Below are positions 17,533-25,342 of a stretch of DNA of 64,000 bases, piece by piece. A program made the position numbers and the translations under genes. Source of the stretch: Actinomadura sp. K4S16 (GTDB lineage: Bacteria > Actinomycetota > Actinomycetes > Streptosporangiales > Streptosporangiaceae); assembly GCF_008327685.1 (NCBI RefSeq), contig NZ_BDDE01000016.1:412665-476664 (forward strand), read 5' to 3'. Numbering within the stretch: position 1 is the first letter of the stretch; each line of letters starts with the position of its first letter. A model generated the notes under the pieces. That model ran no database searches. It had not been told where the DNA came from and saw nothing but the letters and a program-made list of their open reading frames with translations.

Positions 17533-18717
17533 ATGACCGAGTGGACCACGACGCCCATCGACGCGCGCATCCTGCGCGGCGCGCTCGAACTGGAGCGCAC
17601 CGGCCGCGGAGTGCTGCCGCACCGGCTGCCCCTCGCCGCCCGCGCGCAGTTCCCGGACGAGTACCTGGCGAGGACGGAGGAGCAGCCGTCGGGGGTGCGG
17701 CTGGCCTTCCGTACCCGGGCCACCGCCGTGGAGGTGGACGTCCTGCCCACCAAGCGGGCCTACCAGGGCACTCCGCCGCAACCGGACGGCATCTACGACC
17801 TCGTGGTCGACGGCCGCCCGGCGAGCCAAGGCACCGTGCCCGGAGGGAACCTGGCCGTCATCGACATGGCGACCCAGAAGGCGGTCACCACGCCGGGCGA
17901 GCCGGGCACCCTCCGGTTCGCGGGGCTGTCCGCCGAGGCCAAGGACGTGGAGATCTGGCTGCCGCAGGTCGAGACCACCGAGCTGATCGCGCTGCGCACC
18001 GACGCGCCCGTCGAGCCCGTCCCGGACAGGGGCCGCCCGGTGTGGCTGCACCACGGCAGCTCGATCAGCCACGGCTCCACCGCCGCGAGCCCCACCTCCA
18101 CCTGGCCCGCGGTGGCCGCCGCCCGCGGCGGGGCGGACCTGGTCAACCTGGGGTTCGGCGGCAACGCGCTGCTCGACCCGTTCACCGCGCGGGCGATCCG
18201 CGACACTCCCGCCGACCTGGTCAGCATCAAGATCGGCATCAACGTGGCGAACGCCGACGCGATGCGCCTGCGCGCGTTCGTGCCCGCCGTGCACGGCTTC
18301 CTCGACACCGTCCGCGAGGGGCATCCCGACACGCCGCTGCTGCTCGTCTCGCCGATCCTGTGCCCCATCCAGGAGGACACGCCGGGGCCCCTCGCCCCCG
18401 ATTTCGGGGCCTCGCGCCTGCGGTTCCGGGCCATGGGCGACCCGGCGGAGGTCGCGACCGGACGCCTGACGCTCAGCGTCATCAGGGACGCGCTGGCCGG
18501 CATCGCCGCGCGGCGCGCCGAGAGCGACCCCCACCTGCACTACCTTGACGGACGCGCCCTCTACGGCGAGGCCGACTACGCCGAGACGCCCCTGCCGGAC
18601 GAGGTGCACCCCGCGCCCGAGACCCACCGGCGCATCGGCGAACGCTTCGCCGCCCTGGTCTTCGAGGACGAGAACGGCGCCTTCGCGCGCCGCTCAGCCG
18701 GAGCCGGGCATCGCTGA
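17533..18717 (+). CDS. SGNH/GDSL-family esterase
   Basis: A 394-residue SGNH hydrolase of the GDSL_3 type. The first 170 residues form a beta-rich accessory domain. The catalytic domain has block I Ser in HHGSSISHG near residue 176, block II Gly in LGFGGN near 212, block III Asn in KIGINVAN near 237, and block V Asp/His in DEVHP near 361. There is no signal peptide, so it should act in the cytoplasm on acyl or acetyl esters. An AGGGAGG ribosome site precedes the ATG. It is divergent from and probably regulated by the TetR at 16841. The substrate is not identifiable. Confidence 0.87.
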   Translation: MTEWTTTPIDARILRGALELERTGRGVLPHRLPLAARAQFPDEYLARTEEQPSGVRLAFRTRATAVEVDVLPTKRAYQGTPPQPDGIYDLVVDGRPASQGTVPGGNLAVIDMATQKAVTTPGEPGTLRFAGLSAEAKDVEIWLPQVETTELIALRTDAPVEPVPDRGRPVWLHHGSSISHGSTAASPTSTWPAVAAARGGADLVNLGFGGNALLDPFTARAIRDTPADLVSIKIGINVANADAMRLRAFVPAVHGFLDTVREGHPDTPLLLVSPILCPIQEDTPGPLAPDFGASRLRFRAMGDPAEVATGRLTLSVIRDALAGIAARRAESDPHLHYLDGRALYGEADYAETPLPDEVHPAPETHRRIGERFAALVFEDENGAFARRSAGAGHR

Positions 18718-18747
18718 AGCGGGGGAGCGCCGTCGGGCCGGGGCGGG

Positions 18748-19401
18748 TCAGCCGCGCGACTCGCCGAGGCCGGCCTCGCGGGCCAGCACGATGGCCTGGG
18801 CGCGGTCGGCGACGTGCAGCTTCATGAAGATGTTCGAGACGTGGTTGCGGACGGTCTTCTGGCTGAGGAAGAGCGTCCCGGCGATCTCGGTGTTGCTGCG
18901 GCCCTGCGCGACCAGTTCGAGGACCTCCCGCTCCCGCTCGGTGAGCTGCGGGAACGCGGCCTGCCTCGGGTCGGGCATGTCGGTGAAGTAGGTGAGCACG
19001 CGGCGCGCGATCTCCGGGCCGTAGATGGCCTCGCCCGCCGCGACCGCCTTCACCGCGCGGGCGATCTCCTCCGCGCCCGACTCCTTCAGCAGGTAGCCGC
19101 GGGCGCCGGCGCGCATCGCCGCGAAGACCGAGTCGTCGTCGCGGAACATCGTCAGCACCAGCACGCCGATGCGCGGGCTGGTGCGGGTGATGGTGCGGGT
19201 CGCCTCGATGCCGTTGCCGCCGGGCATGTGCAGGTCCATGACGACGACGTCCGGCTGGAGTTCCGCCGCCAGCCGCACCGCGTCGGGCCCGTTCTCGGCC
19301 TCGCCGACGACCTCCACCCCGAGCGCCTGCAGCAGGCCCTTCAGCCCCTGCCGGAACACCGGATGGTCGTCGGTGATGAGCACCCGGATGGTCTCGGTCA
19401 T
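18748..19401 (-). CDS. NarL/LuxR-type response regulator
   Basis: A 217-residue response regulator. The receiver domain has DDH at 11-13, acceptor Asp in VVVMDLHMPGGNG near residue 56, and Lys in GYLLKE near residue 106. The LuxR-type HTH (about 150-212) starts LTEREREVLELVAQGRSN, with recognition helix SQKTVRNHVSNIF. ATG at 19401 overlaps the stop of the kinase gene by 4 nt (ATGA). The much longer open frame upstream is antisense to nothing useful and lacks domains. Together with the kinase it forms a complete two-component system with unknown targets. Confidence 0.91.
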   Translation of the reverse strand: MTETIRVLITDDHPVFRQGLKGLLQALGVEVVGEAENGPDAVRLAAELQPDVVVMDLHMPGGNGIEATRTITRTSPRIGVLVLTMFRDDDSVFAAMRAGARGYLLKESGAEEIARAVKAVAAGEAIYGPEIARRVLTYFTDMPDPRQAAFPQLTEREREVLELVAQGRSNTEIAGTLFLSQKTVRNHVSNIFMKLHVADRAQAIVLAREAGLGESRG

Positions 19402-20198
19402 CGTCGCCCGTCTCTTTCGATGGATGGACGATGGTACCCGGCGGCGGTCTCCGCGGCGGCGAGCGGGAGCCGGACGGCGACGACGGTGCCGCCGCCGTTC
19501 CGGGACGTGATCGCGCAGCTGCCGCCGACCTCGGCGGCCCACTCCTTCATCGCGGCCAGGCCGCGGCGCGGGCGCGGCTGGCCGCCGTTGCGGGCGGTGT
19601 CGGCCAGGCCGGGCCCGGTGTCGGCGACCATCAGGTGCAGGTCGGTGTCGCGGGTCAGCCTGACCGTCGCGACGCTCTCCGAGGCGTGCAGCCGGACGTT
19701 CGTCAGCGCCTCCTGCGCGATCCGGTACGCCGCGACCTCCACCGCCGCCGGCAGGCCCGCGGGCTCGCCGTCGAACCGGACGTCCACCCGCTCGCAGCAG
19801 CCCTCGGCGAACGACTCGATGGCGGCGACGAGGCCGAGGTCGTCCAGCGCGGGGGGCCGCAGCCCGTGCGCCAGGTCCCGGATCTCCCCGACGGCCGTCG
19901 CCAGCCGGTCCCGGACCTCGGCGAGCAGCGGGTCCATCCGCTCCGGCTCGCCGGCGAGCGTGATGCGCGCCGCGTCCAGGGACATCGCGAGGCTCGCGAG
20001 CGTCGGGCCGAGCCCGTCGTGCAGGTCGTTGCGCAGCTGCCGGCGCTCCTCCTCCCGGCTGGCGAGGATGCGCTCCCGGGAGCGCTGGAGGTCGGTGGTG
20101 AGGCGGCGGAGGTGAGGGAGTGTCGCGGCGCGCGCCGCCACGGCCCCCGCTGTGAACGCGCCGGCCAGCACGGCGGCGCGTGCCAGTACCGCTCGCAT
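19398..20198 (-). CDS. Minimal histidine kinase (HisKA_3/HATPase) with one N-terminal hydrophobic segment
   Basis: A 266-residue kinase of the NarX/DesK class, much shorter than the usual 380-450 residues. A single hydrophobic stretch at about 5-25 is followed directly by a coiled coil, then HisKA_3 with the acceptor His in RNDLHDGLG near residue 60. The ATPase N-box is QEALTNVRLHA and the G-box VADTGPGLAD. There is no room for a sensory domain. It may be a single-pass kinase that senses through its membrane helix or a partner. The stop overlaps the response regulator start by 4 nt. Confidence 0.85.
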   Translation of the reverse strand: MRAVLARAAVLAGAFTAGAVAARAATLPHLRRLTTDLQRSRERILASREEERRQLRNDLHDGLGPTLASLAMSLDAARITLAGEPERMDPLLAEVRDRLATAVGEIRDLAHGLRPPALDDLGLVAAIESFAEGCCERVDVRFDGEPAGLPAAVEVAAYRIAQEALTNVRLHASESVATVRLTRDTDLHLMVADTGPGLADTARNGGQPRPRRGLAAMKEWAAEVGGSCAITSRNGGGTVVAVRLPLAAAETAAGYHRPSIERDGRR

Positions 20199-20358
20199 CC
20201 CTTCCCTCTCCCTCCGCCTGCCGTTGCGGGACTACGCCGCCCACCCTTTCCGGCGGGGCGACCCGATGTCAGGTGACCAGTGTCCCGAACGCGACGGGAA
20301 ACCGCTCTCCGCCCCGGTTCGGCGCGCCGTCGCGGCCGTCCCACCCCCGGCGTCCCCG

Positions 20359-20364
20359 TAGAAT
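20359..20364 (+). promoter_or_regulatory. -10 element of leaderless valS promoter
   Basis: TAGAAT is followed by 8 nt and then the valS GTG, leaving no room for a ribosome site. That spacing places the transcription start at or next to the GTG. The same TANNNT-(7-8 nt)-start layout recurs at folC, nadD, tnpB and the M48 gene. Confidence 0.6.
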
Positions 20365-20372
20365 CGTCAGCC

Positions 20373-22994
20373 GTGACACAGCCCAGCAATGAGCGCGGCC
20401 AGGGCGCCGCCGCGGACGTCGACCTTCCCACCCAGTACCGACCGGCCGAGGTAGAGGGCCGGCTCTACGAGCGGTGGGTATCGGCGGGGCTGTTCACCGC
20501 CGATCCCGAGCGCGCGCCGGAGCGGCCCGCCTTCTCCATCGTGATCCCGCCGCCGAACGTGACCGGTTCGCTGCACATGGGCCACGCCCTCGACCACTCC
20601 ATCCAGGACACCCTCGTCCGGCGCCGCCGGATGCAGGGCCACGAGGTGGCGTGGGTGCCGGGCATGGACCACGCGGGCATCGCCACGCAGATCGTGGTGG
20701 AGCGCGGGCTCGCCAAGGAGGGGCTGTCGCGGCACGACCTCGGCCGCGCCGACTTCGTCGAGCGCATCTGGCGGTGGAAGGCGGAGTCCGGGGGCCGCAT
20801 CCTCGGCCAGATGCGCCGCCTCGGCGACAGCGTCGACTGGACGCGCGAGGCGTTCACGATGGACGACGACCGCGCCCGCGCCGTCCGGACGATCTTCAAG
20901 CGGCTGTTCGACGACGGGCTCATCTACCGCGCCGAGCGCATCATCAACTGGTGCCCGCGCTGCCTGACGGCCCTGTCGGACATCGAGGTCGAGCACGAGG
21001 AGGTCGACGGCGAGCTGGTCTCGCTCCGGTACGGGTCGGGCGAGGACGAGATCGTCGTCGCGACCACCCGGGCGGAGACGATGCTCGGCGACACCGCCGT
21101 GGCCGTCCACCCGGAGGACGCCCGGTACGCGCACATGGTCGGGCGGGAGATCGAGCTCCCGCTGACCGGCCGCCGCATCCCGGTCGTCGCCGACGAGCAC
21201 GTCGACCCCGCGTTCGGCACCGGCGCCGTCAAGGTGACGCCCGCGCACGACCCGAACGACTTCGAGATCGGGCGCCGGCACTCGCTGCCGTCCCTGTCGG
21301 TCATGGACGAGCGGGGCGTCGTCACCGCGCCCGGCCCCTTCGAGGGCCTCGACCGGTTCGAGGCCCGCCCGGCGGTCGTGGCCGCGCTGCGCGAGCAGGG
21401 CCGGATCGTCAAGGAGGTCCGCCCCTACAAGCACTCGGTCGGGCACTGCCAGCGCTGCGCCACGGTCGTCGAGCCGCGCGTGTCGCTCCAGTGGTTCGTG
21501 AAGGTCGAGTCGCTGGCGCGGGCCGCGGGCGACGCCGTCCGCGACGGCCGCGTGAAGATCCACCCGCCGGAGATGGCGTCCCGCTACTTCGAGTGGGTCG
21601 ACAACATGCACGACTGGTGCATCAGCCGGCAGCTGTGGTGGGGGCACCGGATCCCGGTCTGGTACGGGCCGGACGGCGAGGTCGTCTGCCCGGGCCCTGA
21701 CGAGGAGCCGCCCGCCGGCTGGACGCAGGACTCCGACGTCCTCGACACGTGGTTCTCGTCCGCGCTGTGGCCGTTCTCCACGCTCGGCTGGCCGGACGAG
21801 ACCCCCGACCTGAAGCGGTTCTACCCCACGTCCGTCCTGGTCACGGGATACGACATCCTGTTCTTCTGGGTCGCCCGCATGATGATGTTCGGGCTGTACG
21901 CGATGGACGGCGTCCAGCCGTTCGACACCATCGCGCTGCACGGGATGGTCCGCGACCAGTTCGGCAAGAAGATGTCCAAGTCGTTCGGGAACGTCATCGA
22001 CCCGCTCGACTGGATCGACGCCTACGGCGCCGACGCGACCCGCTTCACACTGCTGCGCGGCGCGAACCCGGGCGGCGACGTCCCGGTGGCCGAGGAGTGG
22101 GCGCAGGGGTCGCGCAACTTCTGCAACAAGCTGTGGAACGCGACCCGGTTCGCGCTCATCAACGGCGCGCACGTCCGCGGCGACATGCCTTCCGAGATCT
22201 CCACGGTCGACGCCTGGATCCTGTCCCGGCTGCACGCGGTGATCGAGGAGGTCGACGCGCACCTGGAGGGGTTCGACTTCGCCAAGGCGTGCGAGGCGCT
22301 CTACCACTTCGCGTGGGACGAGGTCTGCGACTGGTACGTGGAGCTGGCCAAGGTGCAGCTCGCCGACGAGCGCGCCGAGGCGACCCGGCGGGTGCTCGGC
22401 GAGGTCCTCGACAACCTGCTGCGGCTGCTGCACCCGGTCGTCCCGTTCGTGACCGAGGAGCTGTGGACGTCCCTCACCGGCGGGGAGACGGTCGTCACCG
22501 CGCCGTGGCCGGCGGCCGACCCGGGGCGGCGCGACGGCGCCGCGGAGGAGCTCGTCGCCTCGCTCCAGCGGATGGTGACCGAGGTCCGGCGGTTCCGCGC
22601 CGACCAGGGTCTCAAGCCCGGCCAGCGGGTCGCCGCGCGGATCGACTGGAACGGCTCGGCCCTGCACCGCCACGAGGACGGCATCCGCTCGCTGCTGCGC
22701 CTCACCGACCCCGAGGACGGCTTCTCCTCGACGGCGTCCCTGCCGGTCGAGGACGTGAAGGTGCACCTCGACACCGCCGGCGTGATCGACGTCGCCGCCG
22801 AGCGCAAGCGGCTGGAGAAGGACCTGGCCGCCGCCCGCAAGGAGGTCGACCAGGCGCGGCGCAAGCTCGGCAACGAGGCGTTCATGGCCAAGGCGCCCGA
22901 GGCGGTCGTCGCGAAGAACCGCGACCGGCTCGCCCAGGCGGAGGCCGACATCGGCAGGCTGGAGGCTCAGCTGGCCGCGCTCCCGGCGGGCTGA
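20373..22994 (+). CDS. valS: Valyl-tRNA synthetase
   Basis: An 873-residue class I aminoacyl-tRNA synthetase that charges tRNA-Val. The HIGH-type motif is HMGH at 68-71 in PPNVTGSLHMGH. The editing (CP1) domain occupies about 200-340. KMSKS is near residue 533 (KKMSKSFGN). The anticodon-binding domain follows, and the C-terminal coiled coil at about 800-873 (AAERKRLEKDLAAARKEVD) is the ValRS tRNA-clamping arm. The GTG at 20373 fits the conserved start and sits 8 nt after a TAGAAT, so the mRNA is probably leaderless; the open frame 31 codons upstream is not needed. No T-box is apparent. Confidence 0.97.
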   Translation: MTQPSNERGQGAAADVDLPTQYRPAEVEGRLYERWVSAGLFTADPERAPERPAFSIVIPPPNVTGSLHMGHALDHSIQDTLVRRRRMQGHEVAWVPGMDHAGIATQIVVERGLAKEGLSRHDLGRADFVERIWRWKAESGGRILGQMRRLGDSVDWTREAFTMDDDRARAVRTIFKRLFDDGLIYRAERIINWCPRCLTALSDIEVEHEEVDGELVSLRYGSGEDEIVVATTRAETMLGDTAVAVHPEDARYAHMVGREIELPLTGRRIPVVADEHVDPAFGTGAVKVTPAHDPNDFEIGRRHSLPSLSVMDERGVVTAPGPFEGLDRFEARPAVVAALREQGRIVKEVRPYKHSVGHCQRCATVVEPRVSLQWFVKVESLARAAGDAVRDGRVKIHPPEMASRYFEWVDNMHDWCISRQLWWGHRIPVWYGPDGEVVCPGPDEEPPAGWTQDSDVLDTWFSSALWPFSTLGWPDETPDLKRFYPTSVLVTGYDILFFWVARMMMFGLYAMDGVQPFDTIALHGMVRDQFGKKMSKSFGNVIDPLDWIDAYGADATRFTLLRGANPGGDVPVAEEWAQGSRNFCNKLWNATRFALINGAHVRGDMPSEISTVDAWILSRLHAVIEEVDAHLEGFDFAKACEALYHFAWDEVCDWYVELAKVQLADERAEATRRVLGEVLDNLLRLLHPVVPFVTEELWTSLTGGETVVTAPWPAADPGRRDGAAEELVASLQRMVTEVRRFRADQGLKPGQRVAARIDWNGSALHRHEDGIRSLLRLTDPEDGFSSTASLPVEDVKVHLDTAGVIDVAAERKRLEKDLAAARKEVDQARRKLGNEAFMAKAPEAVVAKNRDRLAQAEADIGRLEAQLAALPAG

Positions 22995-23122
22995 GCGCGG
23001 CGCCGGCGGGCGCATCCTGACAGCGGGGCCAACACGACGATCTTTCGGCGCGGCGGCCCCGCCGCCGTTACGATCCGGTAGGGCCTGTAGGCCTTTGCGG
23101 CATTGGAAGCATCGGGAGTGCA

Positions 23123-24097
23123 ATGGCCGAATCACCACCTCGGTCCGGCATGCCGGACTCCCCGTCCGGCGACGACCTGGACGCGGCGCAGGCCGGCGGG
23201 GACGCTTCCGGGCAGGAGGCCGCCCCCGCGCCTTTCGGCGGCATGCGCCCCTGGTGGTCGGTCGACATGGGCGACGGGACCGGCCCGCACGCGCTGGTGA
23301 ACGGCACCGGTCCCCAGCCCCTGCCGAGGAACGGCACCGGCCCGCACCCCATGCCCGGCTCGGTGAACGGCTCGGGCTCGCATCCGGTCGTGGGAGGCAC
23401 GGGCCCGCACGGCGTCCTGCGGGACGGCTCGGGGGCGCATCCGGTGGTCCGGAACGGCACTGGACCGCTGCCGCCGGTGACCGGCGCACCCGCCGGTTCC
23501 CGCCGCATGCCGAAGCTGCTGCTGGTGGCGGGCGCCGCCGCGGTCGCCGGGATGGTGCTCGTCGCGGGCGTGCTGGCCTGGCGGACCGGCGGCGCCCGCA
23601 AGGCGGCCGAGACGGCGGCGGGCCCCGCGGCGTCCGACAAGGTGATCAACGCGGGCCCGACGGCCGGGGGACTGCGCAAGGACCCGCTCACCGCGCCGCA
23701 GGCGAGCGCCGCGTACCCGTTCGTCGCGGGCGCGCTGGAGGCGGGCGGCGTGCCGGTCGCGAAGAGCGGCCTGGCCGTCTACACCGAGGAGCCGGTGCGC
23801 AGGGTCAGCCTCCTGTTCGCGGGCGGGACGGGCCGCATCGGCGACCCCGCCGACTTCCTGCAGAAGACGCAGCCCACCACGTTCATCGCCGGGCAGGACG
23901 CCGACCCGGGCCGCAAGGGCGGCAAGGCGGTCTGCGGCACGTTCGCCGTCCTCGCCGAGACCCACACCTACTGCGCGTGGGCGACCCGCGACTCCTTCGG
24001 CGTCGTCGCGTCCAACAGGCCCACGGTGAACCCGCAGTTCCCGCTGATGGCCGATCTGATGCACCGCATCAGGAAGGACGTCGAGAAGCCGAAGTGA
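23123..24097 (+). CDS. Single-pass membrane protein with N-terminal GTGPH-type repeats, function unknown
   Basis: A 324-residue protein I do not recognise. Residues about 50-118 hold seven degenerate repeats of 9-14 residues built on G(T/S)G(P/S/A), most followed by His-Pro or Gln-Pro (DGTGPHAL, NGTGPQPL, NGTGPHPM, NGSGSHPV, GGTGPHGV, DGSGAHPV, NGTGPLPP). A transmembrane helix follows at about 131-153 (LLLVAGAAAVAGMVLVAGVLAW). The remaining 170 residues should be extracellular and carry two Cys (VCGTF and YCAW) that could form a disulphide. The layout implies an intracellular repeat arm and an outer domain. Its 3' end overlaps the converging FolC-like gene by 29 nt. A GGGAG ribosome site precedes the ATG. 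Confidence 0.75.
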   Translation: MAESPPRSGMPDSPSGDDLDAAQAGGDASGQEAAPAPFGGMRPWWSVDMGDGTGPHALVNGTGPQPLPRNGTGPHPMPGSVNGSGSHPVVGGTGPHGVLRDGSGAHPVVRNGTGPLPPVTGAPAGSRRMPKLLLVAGAAAVAGMVLVAGVLAWRTGGARKAAETAAGPAASDKVINAGPTAGGLRKDPLTAPQASAAYPFVAGALEAGGVPVAKSGLAVYTEEPVRRVSLLFAGGTGRIGDPADFLQKTQPTTFIAGQDADPGRKGGKAVCGTFAVLAETHTYCAWATRDSFGVVASNRPTVNPQFPLMADLMHRIRKDVEKPK

Positions 24098-25271
24098 CGT
24101 AGAGGCAGTCGGTGTCGGCGTCCACCGCGTCCAGGACGAGCCCGGTGAAGTAGACCGTGCCGAGGGCGACCACGCGGTGGCCCAGGGTCGCCAGCGCCTC
24201 GGGCGTGACGGCGGTCGACTCGACGACGTCCCAGTGGGGCGGCAATGCGTGGGTGAAGCGGAGGTGCGGCAGCGGCAGCCGCACGAACGTGACGGGCAGT
24301 GCGCCCAGCTCGGCGATGGCGCCGTCCAGGTCCTTGTGGTCGGGGAGGCAGACGACGGCGTGGTCGATCGTCCCCCACGCCTTTCGCGCGGCGGCGAGGG
24401 CGGCGGCGATCCCGGTCCGGTCGATCGCGGAGTCGACGAGCACCCGCGTGGCCGATCCGGGCACGTCGTGCCAGGACAGGCGGCCTGGCAGGACGATCGT
24501 GGACAGCACGTCCCGCACCGCGCCCGCGGGGGGCTCGGCCACTCCGGGGAGGCGGCGGGCGGCGGCCACGCCGAGTTCGGCCGCCGCGCGCCCGAGACCG
24601 GCGGGGAGGAGGTCCGGGGGGATTCCGCTGGTGCCGGGCTCCACGAACTCCGCGGCGGCGAGCACCCGCGCGACCTCGGCCGACTGGGGAGCCGACAGGA
24701 CGCGCGTGTGCGGCCCGGCGACGCCGAGCTTCTCCTCGGCGATCTCCGCCTCGGTGTCGCCGAGGACGCCGGCGTGCTCCCGGAAGACCGGCGTGATCGC
24801 GGCGACGTCCGGCGGGAACAGGGCGACCTCGTCCGACCGCCCGCCCATGCCCGCCTCCAGGACGAGCGCGTCCGCCCCGGCGCGGCGCGCATGCAGGACG
24901 CCCGCGATCGTGAAGAGCCCCGACGGCGACAGGTAGCCCCCGGACGGGGGCGGAAGGGCCGTGACGGCCTCGTCGAGGGCGTCCGCAAGGAAGGCGAGTT
25001 CCTCGGGGGAGACGGCGCGACCGTCCATCCTGATGCGGTCCCGATGGCTGCGCAGCCCCGGACTCGTGACGGTGCACACACGGAGCCCGGCGGCCCCGAG
25101 GAAGGCCGACGCGTACGTCGCGGCCGTCCCCTTGCCCTTGGAGCCGACGACGGTCAGGACGGGAACGCCCGGCGCGAGGAGGCCCAGCGCCCTGGCGAGG
25201 GCACGGGCCCGCCCGATGTCGCGGGTCTCGCCCGGAGCGCGCCGCTCCCACTCGCGGAAGAACACCTCCAT
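24069..25271 (-). CDS. Divergent FolC/Mur-ligase paralogue
   Basis: A 400-residue protein of the folylpolyglutamate/dihydrofolate synthase (Mur ligase) fold. The P-loop is GSKGKGT near residues 43-49, and TSPGLRSHRDRI and EAGMGGRSD match FolC motifs. Two hallmarks are missing. The EKAGI(I)KPG segment reads EEKLGVAGP, so the carbamylated Lys is gone, and the DSAHNP motif reads DSAIDRTGI. It sits back to back with a normal folC. It may ligate a different substrate or be a non-folate Mur ligase. Starts: ATG 25271, or GTG 25265, which has better ribosome-site spacing. It converges on and overlaps the preceding membrane-protein gene by 29 nt. Confidence 0.75.
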   Translation of the reverse strand: MEVFFREWERRAPGETRDIGRARALARALGLLAPGVPVLTVVGSKGKGTAATYASAFLGAAGLRVCTVTSPGLRSHRDRIRMDGRAVSPEELAFLADALDEAVTALPPPSGGYLSPSGLFTIAGVLHARRAGADALVLEAGMGGRSDEVALFPPDVAAITPVFREHAGVLGDTEAEIAEEKLGVAGPHTRVLSAPQSAEVARVLAAAEFVEPGTSGIPPDLLPAGLGRAAAELGVAAARRLPGVAEPPAGAVRDVLSTIVLPGRLSWHDVPGSATRVLVDSAIDRTGIAAALAAARKAWGTIDHAVVCLPDHKDLDGAIAELGALPVTFVRLPLPHLRFTHALPPHWDVVESTAVTPEALATLGHRVVALGTVYFTGLVLDAVDADTDCLYVTSASRRPS

Positions 25272-25328
25272 GCCTCCAGTGTGGCCGCCTCCAGTGTGGG
25301 CCCGGGCGGGGGCGCGCCCACCGCCGAG

Positions 25329-25334
25329 TAGGCT
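25329..25334 (+). promoter_or_regulatory. -10 element of leaderless folC promoter
   Basis: TAGGCT lies exactly 8 nt before the GTG at 25343, the same spacing as at valS. Upstream, a 13-bp direct repeat (GCCTCCAGTGTGG at 25272-25284 and 25287-25299) sits at the start of the divergent FolC-like gene. Confidence 0.55.
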
Positions 25335-25342
25335 CTGTGACC

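Noticed and set aside
20199..20372. T-box riboswitch ahead of valS
   Set aside because: No T-box sequence or stem I pattern is visible, and a -10 element 8 nt before the GTG implies a leaderless mRNA.
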